This document shows, in pieces, positions 45,342 through 57,587 of a DNA stretch of 64,000 nucleotides. The stretch is from Chalciporus piperatus (lineage: Eukaryota; Basidiomycota; Agaricomycetes; Boletales; Boletaceae), in NCBI GenBank assembly GCA_038093975.1, contig JBBPTG010000127.1, forward strand, positions 1 through 64,000. Direction: 5' to 3'. Made by a program: the position numbers and the translations under genes. Positions within the stretch are counted from its first letter, which is position 1; each line of letters begins with the position of its first letter. The notes under the pieces are model-generated. The model searched no databases. It was not told the origin of the DNA and saw only the letters and a program-made list of their open reading frames with translations.

Positions 45342-46957
45342 ATGGACTTTGTACCTGTGGGTCCCCCTCGTATTTGGCGCAACTGCATGCCCACTAACAG
45401 CCTCGTTCTCAAGCCAAACCTGAATATTGCCCAGTTGCGGCGAAAGATGGACATACGAAACCTGACTCTACGCATTGCTGGCGGTAACTTCGTCAAGAAG
45501 GGGAGATTCTACGTGCTGTGGCGGGTGATTATTTCCCTTCATCACGCTTTCAAAATTTTCTGAAACGCCGCAGGATGGGAACTTCATCGTGATACAAGCC
45601 GAACCATATGTCCGCCCTGGGATCAATTACGACGATGACTTGCCCATCAGCCACTACATGGAAGACATGCGAGCCTCACGCCACCTGATGGAAGTCATAC
45701 AGACAATGCTCGATACAATCTCGTTCGATGGCGAGTACAATTGGGCACATCTTGTTCGCCAAAAGGACGGTATATATCGCCTGGTGTACACGAAGAAGCG
45801 CCTCGTGCACAACTGCCTGATATGGACCAAGGTAAGAAGGGTGTCGCCCCTCGTCATTTCACATCATTCATATATGCGCAGGTAGTGGAATTAGACGACA
45901 TCGAGGTATTGTAGAGGACACCTTTCACTTTGTGTCAATCGCTGAAACTACAGTCCAGATAACTCGAATCTTGGGTAATTTGTTCTGGGAAGGGATCTAC
46001 GATGGTATTTCATTATTTATTCTTGTATTCTATGCGTTCCTCATGATGATATACAGGCAAGGAGGTCGATATCTTCATCGCCTGGAACGATAATTGGGGC
46101 GAATATATTACTGCCGAGAGTCGCGGACAGAAACTCGTCCAATCACTCGGTCTGGGCAACTATTTCTTCGAACTCGTGGCCCACGTTTCCAAGAATGGAA
46201 ACATCATCGGCCTTATGACGGAGCCTCTCGTAGGACGTATGTATCTCACTGCCATAGACTATCAAATACTCATCCAGATACAGGGGCAGTCACACACGGT
46301 GATCGTTCTGCTGTGTATGCGGCAATCGCAGAGATCCAGCGACACGGTGTAACCTTCACATTCCAGCTGTGTGATATTTTCATCACGAAGGGAGGGGTAA
46401 AGTTCGCGAGCATATCCTCTGCAAAATACTATCGAGATCAGGATGCCCTCGCTGAAGAGGCAGAAAAACGTTTCTGGGAACCATTAGCTGACATGTTCGA
46501 CAATTTCGACACCAACCCTTTCAAAGGTCGGCTTGGGGGCTCACGCTCTTTGGTGTCAACGACATGCATCATTCCCCGCCTACCCTCTCCAGGTCGACCA
46601 TTTGCATTGACGCGTGATGAAGCCATCATCCGCTGGGCCTGGTCGATAACCCAATCCGAAGAGGTCCTTCGCATCCAGATTGAAGCGTATGCACCGTTGC
46701 TGCGTTTATATCGCTCTTCTCAATCCTCCTCAACTCGCGGCGACAAGCGAGTCAAAGGGGACGGTAGAGCTCTGGTCGCCCCCGAAGAGCTTGTAGTTAT
46801 TTCTCAACGCCCGGTCTCGAGGATGGAGGCTATGGAACAACCCCTTGCGGTTGGGAAGGTCGTGCGGCAGCAGCCTTATGCGCGAACCTCATCCAGGCGA
46901 TTAGTGCTACCAAAGGAATGGCCAGGTGGTGAAGTGGAGCCCGTCAGGATTGTATAA
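45342..46957 (+). CDS. Degenerate kinase-fold protein (putative pseudokinase)
   Basis: Five introns with good ends join one frame of about 430 residues: FYVLWR|DGNFIVIQ, LIWTK|VVELDDIE, then a TCCAG acceptor giving ITRILGNLFWEGIYD|GKEVDIFIAW, and PLVG|RAVTHGDR. The segment ILGNLFWEGIYDGKEVDIFI looks like a kinase N-lobe (glycine loop and beta-3 strand). IIGLMTEPLVG resembles a hinge. The segment from IQRHGVTF to CDIFITKGGVKFASISSAK aligns by pattern with the HGD..xxNILI..G.ikliDf catalytic region, but the catalytic Asp, Asn and DFG Asp are replaced. The C-terminal 150 residues are low-complexity and basic. This reading is by pattern only; if wrong, it is an orphan protein. The start MDFVPVGPPRIWRN is the first in-frame ATG. 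Confidence 0.65.
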
Positions 46958-48097
46958 TTACTGCATCATCAGATCTCTAGTTTTCGTCGTTTGCTTTCTG
47001 TTTTGTCAACTGCTATGCTTCCCATCTATCTTTTCGGTTGTGTATAGTGACTGGATCTCTGTTCTGTAATCCCTAGTGTTCCCTATGTAGATCGGTTTTT
47101 CTCTTTTACGATGCCACTTGGCTGTTATTCGACTAGCCAAAAAAAATGCACTTATGTGATTTCTCTGGGATCGAAACCCCCGTAAATATTTTCCACCATT
47201 CGAAAATTGTACGGACCGATTCACCAAACAATCTGACGAAGACACGGCACAGTTGGACGGCCGATTGTTTTTCCAATTCCGCAAGCCAAGTGATTAATGA
47301 GCGCCCGATGCATTTCTCCAATCCTGGCGGCTCCTGGCGGATGTGACCGTGCCCACAAACCGAAACATCATGGGGACGCCGTCCCCCAAGGGATGGTAAC
47401 GATGACAGCCAAGGCACAGGAGCGCGTGTGGCGAATGACACGTCCTGTGGCGAGGGTGACCATTGAATAATAATGTGCCCTCAGGTGGCGGCTTTCGAGA
47501 AAGCTGTTAGGCGGGATGGATCGGCCTGTCATGAGCCGGTGACCGCGTCGCTCAGTAAAGAGACATCTTGTTTCGAGATCGTGCACTACTTGTGCAGGAA
47601 CTCTCCACCGCAGTTGGTTCCGTGGGCCCGCGTGAAGCCGTCACAACGAAATGACCGCTGGTGCCACCACCAGGGTCACGCGAGCAGATCTGTTAGTAAA
47701 ATCCTGAGATGCGGCGGCTGAGAATGCATCGTGACTCCGCTTTCACCTTTCTTGAAAGGCGGATTAATTAATAGCGAGATTCAGATGCAACCTCGACTCT
47801 TTACCGTCATCTTTACTGCAAGTAGTTCTGGTGAAAAACTGTTTCTGATTATGAATCAGGATTTGACAGGTCCATTGATATAGAGAACAACAGTCTCTTG
47901 TTCGTGGAATTGTGGAGAGTCTGATTTTGGGGGACTACCAAATCGAGGAAGGTTGTTTGGCAACGCCCTCCGAATCAAACAAAATCGCTTACGAAACGTG
48001 TGGATTCCTACACACGACTTGCATCCCAAAGCCACTGAGTCACTGCGAAACTGATCTCACAATTTCATAGCTGTTCATACAACTCACAAGTATTATC
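46958..48097. other. Intergenic region
   Basis: About 1.1 kb between the kinase-like gene and the APC/C activator gene. Frames at 47130-47720 overlap on both strands without family features. Nothing else is seen. Confidence 0.35.
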
Positions 48098-49745
48098 ATG
48101 GCACCGTTGAGTATTACGCGTCTTCCGTGGGTCGTGAAATTGACCTCACTGCAGTGATTCCGCTCCGGAAACACCGCATCGGGAGTGTACGGTGCCACTC
48201 TTGAAACGCACGCCCTCCAGGACCACTCTTTCGAATACCCTCTCCGCCAGGAAGAGGAGACGCGTTTCCGTTGCTTCCATAGACTTTGAGGCTGAACTTG
48301 GAATCCCTACCACTTCAGAAACCGCCGTGGAGGAGACTGATGTGAGCGGTGGCTGCCGTGGATTCTGTCATGCATTCCTCATTATCTCTCTCAGGCCGAT
48401 CGCTTTGTGTCTATACGTTCTCCATCATCGGTACCCCTCAATACCACTCCCCGTACTAACCGCATTGCCAAATCTTTCGGTCTCGTGGACGACCGAGTTC
48501 TGAACTACACTGAAGGTCCCTCCTCACCATCCGAAACAAAACTCCGGTCAATGCTACGCAGAAGTGCATCCGAACTCTTCAATCTTCCTCGATCTACCTC
48601 ATCCGTCTCAGCGAAAGCCAATCTAGCTGCTCGCAAACAATTCGTGATGGCTCTGGACGGACCAGGAATCTCACGGGATCCATATGCGTTTTCCATGTCA
48701 TGGTCCCGAAAGAACTACATCGGCGTGGCGTTTAAATCTGACGTGTACTACCAAAACCTTGAAACACGTGCAATCGTCCACCTATGTCGCGTCTCCCTGG
48801 AAGACGGCCCAGTGCATAGCATCGATTGGCGCGGTGAACCCGACCCGCATATTATGGGCCTTGGAACAATGGCGGGTAACGTCCGCGTCTGGGATGCATT
48901 ATCGCAGAAGCAGGTTGCTGATTGGTCCGACGATAAAACACCCGTAGGTGGTATGCACTGGAATGAGAGTGTGCTGGCTGTCGGAAGAAAAGATGGACGA
49001 GTATCTCTCTTCGATCTTCGTACTCCGAAGGAGATCTCTCAGATGAGGGGCCATAAACGACATGTTCATGGTGTCAAATGGTCGCCAGATTGCAGATATT
49101 TAGCAACTGGTGACCAGTTGGGAACTGTTCAAATCTGGGATCAACGAGCGAGCAGCTACCTGACTTATGGTGACAAGAAACTCCTCGCAAAGCACGAAGG
49201 ACCCGTAAAGGTGAGGCTCATCACTCTCGCATAGTGCTCTCGTTGATGGCGCCTTGTAGGCCATCTCATGGAGTCCTTGGCAAAACGGCCTCATTGCAAC
49301 AGGTGGAACATTTCCGGATGGCACGATCCAAATTTTCGATATCAACAAGCTCTCGTCCGCCTCTCCCCCTCAAATTATCAGGACAATGACAAATGTTACT
49401 TCACTCCATTGGTCACCACATTGCAAGGAACTGTTCAGCACGCATGGCTCATCCTGGACAATGTCTCAAAGTCTTCGCGATCTTCCGCCCGTGGCGAAGG
49501 AGTCACCTTCCACTCTCTTCCAGAACTCCATGACCGTTCATGCATATCCATCTTGCGAACGGATCGTCTCTGTCATTGGCCACAGCGCCGCCATCGCACA
49601 CTCCTGTATCGGACCGGATGGATGCTCTATATTTACTGTCAGTCCTGTGGAGGAAACAATCAAGATGTTTAAAGTTTGGTCTACCCCAGGAGGCTACACA
49701 AACCATGTCGAAAAAGGACTGGATCGTAAAAACACAATTCGCTAG
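48098..49745 (+). CDS. Divergent Cdc20/Cdh1-family APC/C activator
   Basis: WD40 adaptor that recruits substrates to the anaphase-promoting complex. The start MAPDSAPETPHREC is rebuilt over a 47-base intron (GTTGAG..CTGCAG). A basic N-terminus (SARKRRRVSVASIDF) follows. A second intron joins ETD|ADRFVSIRS, giving a C-box-like motif (DRF.s.R; the family consensus is DRFIPxR). The propeller includes AFSMSWSRKNYIGVAF, HSIDWRGEPDPHIMGLGTMA, VHGVKWSPDCRYLATGDQLG, VKAISWSPWQNGLIATGGTF and TSLHWSPHCKELFSTHG, the order found in Cdc20/Cdh1. The protein ends RKNTIR-stop, the C-terminal Ile-Arg tail used to dock on APC/C. Blades are more divergent than in mitotic Cdc20 or Cdh1, so a meiosis-specific Ama1/Mfr1-like role is possible (inference). 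About 460 residues. Confidence 0.85.
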
Positions 49746-50339
49746 CAATTTACTCACTCACTGTAACTTTATCATTTCCATTCTTTCCGAGTCATGTGTA
49801 TGTATACCCGTATACGCTGTGATGTCTTGCATGCTGCCATGTATCTTGTCTTTATTCATAGCATTATGTCAATTTAGATGTGTCGCGTTTCAGGAAAAAT
49901 GCAGATGTTGGCGGAGGTAAGTATCTCCACACAGATAAAGTGACCCGATATAAAGTTTGACCCATAGAAGCAGCTTGCAGTGCGGAGTGGGCGAGGCACA
50001 GGTGCGGGGTGCAAATCATACGCAAGGTAAAAGGGGTGACGTTGAGACTTTGACCGATATGTGATTGCGGCAAAGAGCAGCCTCGCGGCCCCCGCCGCCG
50101 CACGCGTGGGCGAACATCGTGTCTCCTCATAGGCGAGCTTGTCCGATACTGGGTGCGAGATTTGCTGAGCCATGCTGTTGGAATATAAACAGTCCTTCCG
50201 ATGAATCGGTATGGGGAAAAACGTAATGAACGGACTCCGACGCAGATGGGAGGAGCTCCAAAGGTAGTTGCGGAACATCCCCGTCGCTGTCAAGAGACTG
50301 GGACTCTTGGACATTCCTGGATAAAGAGCGGAGTTCGCG
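49746..50339. other. Intergenic region
   Basis: About 600 bases. A minus-strand frame at 49874-50314 (146 codons) is present, but it has no family match, no paired splice sites and crosses a GC-rich CCGCCGCCGC stretch, so it is not called. Confidence 0.35.
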
Positions 50340-51300
50340 ATGGTTCCTGAGCAGTGAGTACTAGTGAGTGTACACGCTAGACGAGAGAATGGATACGCAA
50401 CGTGGTCAACAGAGACAGCAACCGGATGGGCGCATTCACAAGCTCATCCTGTCGTTCAGGCTCAGGCCCCGAGTATTAGTATCCCGGCAATTCAAAGCTT
50501 GGAGGTACACAGTGTAATCCTGCGTAAAACCGAGGCGGAGGACACGGACGACGGGCCCGTCCAAGGTTATTTTCTCGTGTGCGGTTGCGGGTCCGGGTCA
50601 TTGAAGCAGTGAACTGTATTAGATGAACCAAAGATGAACACTATACATAGTTGAACTTGCAGTGTTCAAGTTGTGGCCCGGAGTTGCCGGCGGCTAGGGC
50701 TGAAGCCGGCGGCACAGGTTGGATCTGAATCGTGTGCATGATCTCCAAACTACGTCTGCAGTTGACTGGCAGCACACGACAACTGCCCTCGAGACGCCAA
50801 ATCCCAGTCTTATAGACCATCAGCATCACTGTCAATAGCTCACGCGCCACGTTGTGATCCACAAACTCAATGGCCCCAGTCGGAACACCAGGGAGTGAGA
50901 AAGTCCCTGTTCATGGTCAATAGCCTGCTCATGCCGTATCATTTGGTCACAGACCCTCGAGAGGGCAATAAACCAGAGCCAATCGGAAATGCCGGCGTGC
51001 TCCTTTTCGCTACCATATGCATGCTGGGCTTGTTGTATCTCTTATGGCGACGCGCAAGCAGCCTGCGCGCAGTCGTCTCACACCAGTACGTGCCTCAGGC
51101 TTGGGACTGCGATTCGCCCCTGACCTCTCCCTAGACTGAAAACGTGGACCACGCAGGAGGGACGAATTCGCCTTTCTGAGGATGATGGCCCCCCAGCAAC
51201 CGAATTCTTGGCAGATGATGAAGCGGTCGGAAGAACAGATCAGAGCGAACATTCCACTGAGGTGACAGGCCCCATAGGAAGCAATCGAACTGCACAGTGA
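50340..51300 (+). CDS. Small single-pass membrane protein (5' part uncertain)
   Basis: The 3' half is well supported: after a GTCAATAG..GTCACAG intron the frame reads DPREGNKPEPIGNAGVLLFA and TICMLGLLYLLWRRASSLRA (one membrane helix followed by basic residues). A final intron (GTACGT..CCCTAG) leads to LKTWTTQEGRIRLSEDDGPP and an acidic tail ending IGSNRTAQ at TGA 51298. Upstream, an open frame (SIPAIQSLEVHSVILRKTEA ... GYFLVCGCGSG) is probably an extracellular exon, but several acceptors between 50640 and 50770 are possible and the start is unproven. About 250-320 residues. Topology is probably N-outside. The family is not recognised. Confidence 0.4.
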
Positions 51301-51842
51301 AGTGTACACACCCTTGTCGTTGTTAAAATGCTTTTTGTCTTTTATATTTTTTTCCCGCTAATTTATGCTGATTGAACACTCCCCCGCATCCATCACCGCA
51401 ATAAACGTGCGAAAGTTTCTTCCCCTTCATCTGAAATACAAGTCTGTTGACCTTTTTGTCCCCGCAGCCGTGGTTTGCTCTGGCAGTCGAGTCAGGACTA
51501 AAATTCTCTCTTGCTCTATGGCTGAGCAAGTCTGTTGGAGCCGTGGATGTTGTGTGGATGCACTGGACTTGTTAAGAACAGGAAAGCGATCATCAGCGTC
51601 GGAAGCTCGCCGGTCCGGCAATCCTGCCATGTGTTGAGTGAGCTCACATACTCCTCAGGCCGATCATCAGGGTAGCGTCTGTTGCTAATCCCATTACGCC
51701 GGACCGAAGTTTATCCATGCGCGTGACCGCGTCATGCGACCCAACATCAAGGGGAGCCTCTCGTCACCATTTTTCTGTTGTATAAAGCATCGACGCACAA
51801 TTCCCTGCAAGTCAGCACACCCTTTCGTTCCTTCAGGAAGTT
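51301..51842. other. Upstream region of the GH115 gene
   Basis: About 540 bases between the small membrane protein and the GH115 start. It holds the GH115 promoter; a 90-codon frame at 51365-51637 is not supported as a gene. Confidence 0.35.
51781..51786 (+). promoter_or_regulatory. TATA box of the GH115 gene
   Basis: TATAAA is 57 bases upstream of the ATG at 51843, in normal position for a regulated secreted-enzyme gene. Confidence 0.55.
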
Positions 51843-54800
51843 ATGCTTCCCCTGAAAGCTTTCTTCGGGGTTGCCGCCTTAGTGGGCGGCGCCCATGCGA
51901 TTGGGCAAATGACTTGCGTCTCTTTTGATCCATCTTCTAGCTCGGCAGACTTCGCTATTGCATCGAACGGCCATGCTGCACCGATTTACTACTCATCGGA
52001 GGATTGGGGTGGCGTCCAGCTTGCAACAACAACCTTTGCAGAAGACATCCAAAGGGTCACGGGCGTGATGCCAGCACTGAACAACCTCACGTCCTCATCC
52101 ATGGCCTCCATTTCCGTCCCATCTCACACATATCCTATCCTTGTCGGCACGCTCGGTCAATCGCCGCTGATCGATGCCGTCGTGAAGAGGACGAATTTGG
52201 ATGTTTCCTCGATCGAGGGACAGTGGGAGGCGTTCATGACGCGAGTGGTGTCTAACCCGCTTCCGGGTGTGAAAACCGCGTATGTTATGATAGGCGCTGA
52301 CAAACGTGGTACTATCTACTCACTCTACGATCACTCCGAGCAATTTGGTGAGTCTGTCTTGCTTTATTCCCACGATAGTCGGGCTGAACTCCTCGGATCG
52401 GGTCTTAAGGCGTTTCTCCTTGGTATTGGTGCGTTCTCGAGCACTGTTCCGTTCCTTGAATGCCCACATGAGCTTGTCCATTTGTATAGGTGGGCCGATG
52501 TGCCCGTTAAGCAGAGTTCCGCGTTGTATGTTGCAGCGTCTGGGTGCGCGCATGGATCCCCGACGGTCAAGTATCGCGGGATCTTCTTCAACGATGAACA
52601 ACCTTCGCTTCAGAACTGGGCAATGGAGAAGTTTTCCAATGGTACTGGCGCGTACTACACTGGGTCCCCGTTTAACTCCGTCTTTTACACCAAAGTGTGA
52701 GTATGAGGTGTGTTTCCTGCTCTGTAGCCTTAACTAACTCGGAATGTCTCTGCAAGGTTTGAGTTGATGCTTCGATTCAAGGCAAATTACCTATGGCCTG
52801 GTGAGCCTTTTCTTCGCATAGTTGACTTCAGTGCGATTGGCTCACTTCGTCGGCCTGCTAGCGATATGGAGCAGGTTCGTGCTAGGAAACAGTTGTATCG
52901 AGGATTTTTTTCTTACCTTGGCATGGACAGTGCTTTCGCTGTCGACGACCCTCTTAACCAATACTGGGCCGACTTTTACGGTATCGTAATGGGAACTAGG
53001 TGCGTCATACGACTATCATACTCAGCTTGTGTTCTGAACTCATCACTAATAGTCACGAGGAACCTATCACGCGGTCTACGCCAGGTAACATCAAATCGCT
53101 CGTCTTGTATGCGTATCCATTTGCTGAGATGCTGTTGTTTCTCGCAGTGGAATGGAATCTCTTTGGCTCAGGGCCTTGGGATTATACCGCCAACAAACAG
53201 AACATCTATGATTTCTGGGTCGTCGGTGCGGAGCGTGCCAAACCGTTCGAGAACATCTACACTGTCGGCATGCGAGGTGCAGGCGACTGTGCGTATTGTT
53301 CATTCTTTTTGTGACATCGACTCATTTTCCGCGCCGATACACGTGCACAGTGCCCATGTCCGCATCGACCAACGTGGCCTTGCTCGAGCAGGTGATTTCT
53401 GACCAGCGACAGATTCTGAACAACACGTTCAACGGGACGGACATCACGACGATTCCACAAATGTGGTGTTTGTGTGCGTTGACCTTCTTCGCTTGATCCT
53501 TGACCTTCATTGACCTTGGCCGATAGATAAAGAGGTTCTTGGATACTACGACGCTGGTCTCCAGGTTCCGGATGACGTCACTTTGTTGTGGACGGACGAT
53601 AAGTGAGTACGCGACCAGATGATCTGGCACTAGATTGTTAATATGGTCTTGTTCAGCTGGGGCAACATTTTACGCTTCCCCGTTTACAATGAACGTAATA
53701 GGACTGGAGGTGCTGGTGTCTACTATCACGTACGTTTGCTACATACCATCCACTTTAGAACACACTGACATGAATCGATAACAGTACGACTATGTTAGTG
53801 CAAACTTCTTTCTGCATTGCAATGATGTCCTGATGTCTTCTTTAGGTTGGTGATCCGGTGGACTACAAGTGGATAACCGTACGTCACCTCATCATCTGTG
53901 GTGCATACCTTGGAACTAACAACAACCGTCAGAGCTCTCAAATGGCCAAGGTAACCATGCTTTCTGCTATTTACGACGACCGACTAAGGGAGTAATAGAC
54001 CTATGATCAAATGTCTGTCGCAGTCGACCGCGAAGCCGTTCGTATCTGGATCCTCAACGTCGGCGATCTCAAGCCCTACGAGATGCAAACCGAATTCTTC
54101 ATCACCTTGGGCTGGAACGCCTCCATCTGGACGCCCGACAACCTCAGCTCTTTCGTCCACAGTTGGGCCAAACGTGAATTCGCGCTCTCCGATGCCGACT
54201 CTCAAACAATCACGGAGATCCTCGCCAACGTCTCGATGTTCAACTCGAGGAGGAAACCAGAGATGCTCAACGGAACGACTTACAGTTTGACGAATTATCG
54301 CGAGGCGGACATCATGTTGCAGCAGTGGGATACGCTTTTGAATGCGTCGACGGCGATCTACAATAAGGTGTCTTCTGCGATGCAACCGGCGTTCTTCGAG
54401 CTTGTTCAGCACCCTGTTGCTGCCAGTCACACTGTTGCCACGATGTGGATCTATGCTGGAATAGTGCGTGTTCTTTCCGTGTTCTTTCGTTTGGTCTGGT
54501 GCTCATGGGTTAGATGTTAGAACAATCTACGTACGTCGCAGGCGAGATTGAGCGCCAACGACTACGCCAGCAAGGTCGAAGCGTTGTTCCAGGAAGATTA
54601 CAATCTAGAGAATGAGTATCACACTATCCTCGATGGTATGTTCCCTCAATGTCTTGTAAAGACTGTTCTAATCAATTCTGACATACAGGAAAATGGGACC
54701 AGTATGTGATGAATGATCTGTCTTCGAGCTTTTGCTGACCACAGACCTCGCTAGCATGATGGACCAGACCCACATCATGTACTACTATTGGCAGCAGCCC

Positions 54801-56212
54801 ATGCAAAACACGTAAGGATCCTGCGGTCGTCAAAGGGCAAGTACTAACTATCATTATACACAGTATGCCATACGTCACCTCCGTGCAGTCACACAAGAAC
54901 GCCCTCGCGGGTGTCATGCGGATCGCCATAGAGAAAAGTCTTGGAGCATGGTAAAATATCTTTGGGCTATTGTTGCCTATCCAGAGAACTAAAACCCACC
55001 ATCTTTCCCCAGGCCTGGCGACAACATCCACAACTGTGCACAAGGCTACAGTTGTCCCAACCCGACCATGTACCTCGATCCATACATTCCTTTCCAGAAC
55101 CAATACGTCGATATCGGCGCTGGAGGACCTCAGCCGTTTACGTTCACCGTTACTACGAACGTGAGCTGGTTGGATGTTTCTATCACGAGCGGGTCGATTT
55201 CCCCGTCGGCGCCTGAGCAGCGGGTGTATGTGAGCGTGAAAGACTGGAGTCAAGTCAAAGGTGCCGAGGCTGCGGTTGTGAGCTTCAATGCGACTTCGCC
55301 TGGGCAGCCGATGCTCAGTGTGCCGGTTATGTTCATTGCGAATCACACCATCCCAGCAAGCAACTTCACTGGTGAGTATTGGTTCTGCTTTCAGTGTCGA
55401 ACATTGGAAACGAATTGGTTTTTCGACAGGGTTCGTTGAAGGAGACGGTGTCATTTCGATCGAAGCTGTGAGTCACTTGGAATCAGACGAGGGGGGTGAA
55501 GCTGATGGGAGATATCTCCAGGCACACACTTCGAGAAACACATCCGTGTCTGGAATCGCCTGGACAGAACTCCCAGGGTACGGTCGAACGCTTTCAGGTA
55601 TCACGCCCATGCCACGAATGGGGGCCAACGGAACCAACTTTACCGCGGGCACTGGACCATCTGTGTATGTCGACCCCTCGTGGGAGTTGAAAACGAGGAA
55701 TTGACGAAGCGTTTCAACAGGACGTACGACTTTTACAACTTCAACACCATCGGTCAAGCAGGCAACATTACGATCACGACCTACCTCGCCCCATCCCTCA
55801 ATGCCAACGGCGACGATCGACCACTCGCATTTGCCATCCAGGTGGACAACGAAAAGCCACAGACTGAGTATTTCATCCCGTACGCTACACCGGGAACGAT
55901 GCCCGCGGCTTGGGACGGTATGGATGGGTTTGCGGCGACTAATATCGTGGCTGTGCACACGAACTTTACGGCTCAGCCAGGTGCTCATGAGCTTACGGTG
56001 AGCTGATGTGTCTCAAGTGGATAGTGATGAGGTGATGCCGATTTCTTTGTAGATGTGGATGGTCGAACCGGCTGTCATCGTCGAAAAGATCGTGATCAGT
56101 AAGTGACAATTTTCCATCGAGGTTTTTCACAGATAGCTGAGTGGGCGTTTCCCCAGATACTGGAGGATTGATGCCAAGTTATCTCGGACCGCCTGAGAGT
56201 ATCAGGGTGTAA
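51843..56212 (+). CDS. Secreted GH115 xylan alpha-1,2-glucuronidase
   Basis: Removes (4-O-methyl)-glucuronic acid from glucuronoxylan outside the cell. It starts with a signal peptide (MLPLKAFFGVAALVGGAHA). The N-terminal domain contains PIYYSSEDWGGVQLA and MIGADKRGTIYSLYDHSEQF. The catalytic part carries GVSPWYWWADVPV, KYRGIFFNDEQPSLQNWAM, FAVDDPLNQYWADFYGIVMG, SHEEP, EWNLFGSGPWDYTANKQN, NIYTVGMRGAGD, LLWTDDNWGNI and YHYDYVGDPVDYKWI, all GH115 hallmarks. C-terminal domains follow (YREADIMLQQWDTLL; YVDIGAGGPQPFTFTV) to LGPPESIRV at TAA 56210. About twenty short introns interrupt it. Two exons are only 19 and 13 bases long (52410-52428 and 52862-52874). The splice before YKEVLGYY (near 53467) is the weakest join. 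Roughly 1000 residues, usual for GH115. Confidence 0.92.
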
Positions 56213-56508
56213 GATGGGCGGTGTAGATTTCCGTGTTAGAATGAAGATTTATCAAAACTCGATGTTATCCTGGTTATTCATTTTGTTAGGTTGAACGGTC
56301 CAACGAGTGACCCTGTATAACTGTATTGTGACATGACGGCAACCTATGGATTATCACTGTCTCCCTCAGTCTTAGAGGGAGGCGTGTTGTATACTACTGT
56401 CTAAAAGGCACTCATAGACTCCTACCCGATCGGGAATTTGTATGCATACAGTATATCCGGCGATTCCTCGTCAACGGCGTCCACAGAACGTTCAGGGCGA
56501 TCGTTTGT

Positions 56509-57587
56509 TTAAGTTCCCTTCTTGCGCAGCTCCACACACCACCAAATCGGACGTGAGGTCTTGATCACTACGTATGGCTCCTCTGGGAGGAGATGATTTG
56601 AGGTAGACATTAAGCCATCGAACGAGGATTCCGTGCATTCTTAAAGCACGATATCAGCAAAATACCAACGAAGTAGAGATTTCATATATTTACCCAAGTT
56701 CCATCGAAGGCCGGACGTCGATAACACGGTAGAATTGATACCCAGAGGTAAAAGCCCGCAAGTCGGGCCCAAAACGTCATGGTCGATGTGAACCCTGTGT
56801 TGTCCCTTGGTACGTAGACGCTAGCCTGAGTCCGAGTCGGACGTCGACCATCGGTTGTGATATCTCACCTCGTCGAGAACCCAGCAGATGTTTTCATCCG
56901 AGATAGCATACACCTTCGCTCTCGACTTTCGAAGTTTGTAAAGATAGGAAAGTGTATGGATAGTTTGGTCGAGTCTACCGGAGAGCCCTGCGAGGATGAG
57001 AAGTTCGTACTTGGATCTGAAGAGTTAGCTTCCTAGCGAAAGAAAACGGAAACCACCATGGATTTACCTTGTGCCCTTCTGCTCGTTCTTTCTCTTCGAG
57101 CGCCTCGATACATTTCATGAGATCCGTGGAATCTTGATCAGGATCGTGAAGGACAGGCACCCCCTGAGTCCTGAGGTCATTTAGGCCCCAGCGGTAATCC
57201 TGAAATAACAGACCTGGGCGGAATAATAGTCGTTAACGTCCTTGCGTAACGAGTCCAGGTCACCCTTGATCATATCCGGAGTGTATCTACGTCGTATATG
57301 TCAGAAGATCGCGCAACGAACACCTCAGAAACCTCTCACAAATCACGGAGTGATTGGCCATCCTCGATTCCTGCTTCGTCCAGGATATCATAGAGTCGGT
57401 TACCACCCCCGTCAGCACAACATCTCCAAGAACAAATTGGCCAGAGTGTTTTGAGCAGATCTACGGAAAAGGGCTGGTTCAGGATGATCAACGCCCGGCG
57501 AACGTCATTGTTGACATGACCGGGATTCAGAAATGAGGTTTCCCATTCTATGATGGTGCCAGGGGGTGATGACGAGGGCGTGTCCAT
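56509..57587 (-). CDS. THI80: Thiamine pyrophosphokinase
   Basis: Transfers pyrophosphate from ATP to thiamine to make thiamine diphosphate, in the cytosol. Five introns split it. Exon 1 starts MDTPSSSPPGTIIEWE and contains RRALIILNQPF and CADGGGNRLYDILDEAG (usually CADGGANRLYD). The next exon gives YTPDMIKGDLDSLRKDVNDY with the acidic metal-binding motif. Then VPVLHDPDQDSTDLMKCI, SKYELLILAGLSGRLDQTIH, GPTCGLLPLGINSTVLSTSG, LRWNL, DGLMSTSNHL and a final IWWCVELRKKGT at TAA (56509). Every motif of the Thi80/TPK1 family is present in order, and the length of about 260-280 residues is normal. It converges on the GH115 gene with a gap of about 300 bases. Confidence 0.9.

Noticed and set aside
49874..50314. 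146-codon minus-strand frame
   Set aside because: No homology features or splice logic; it crosses a GC-rich simple stretch.
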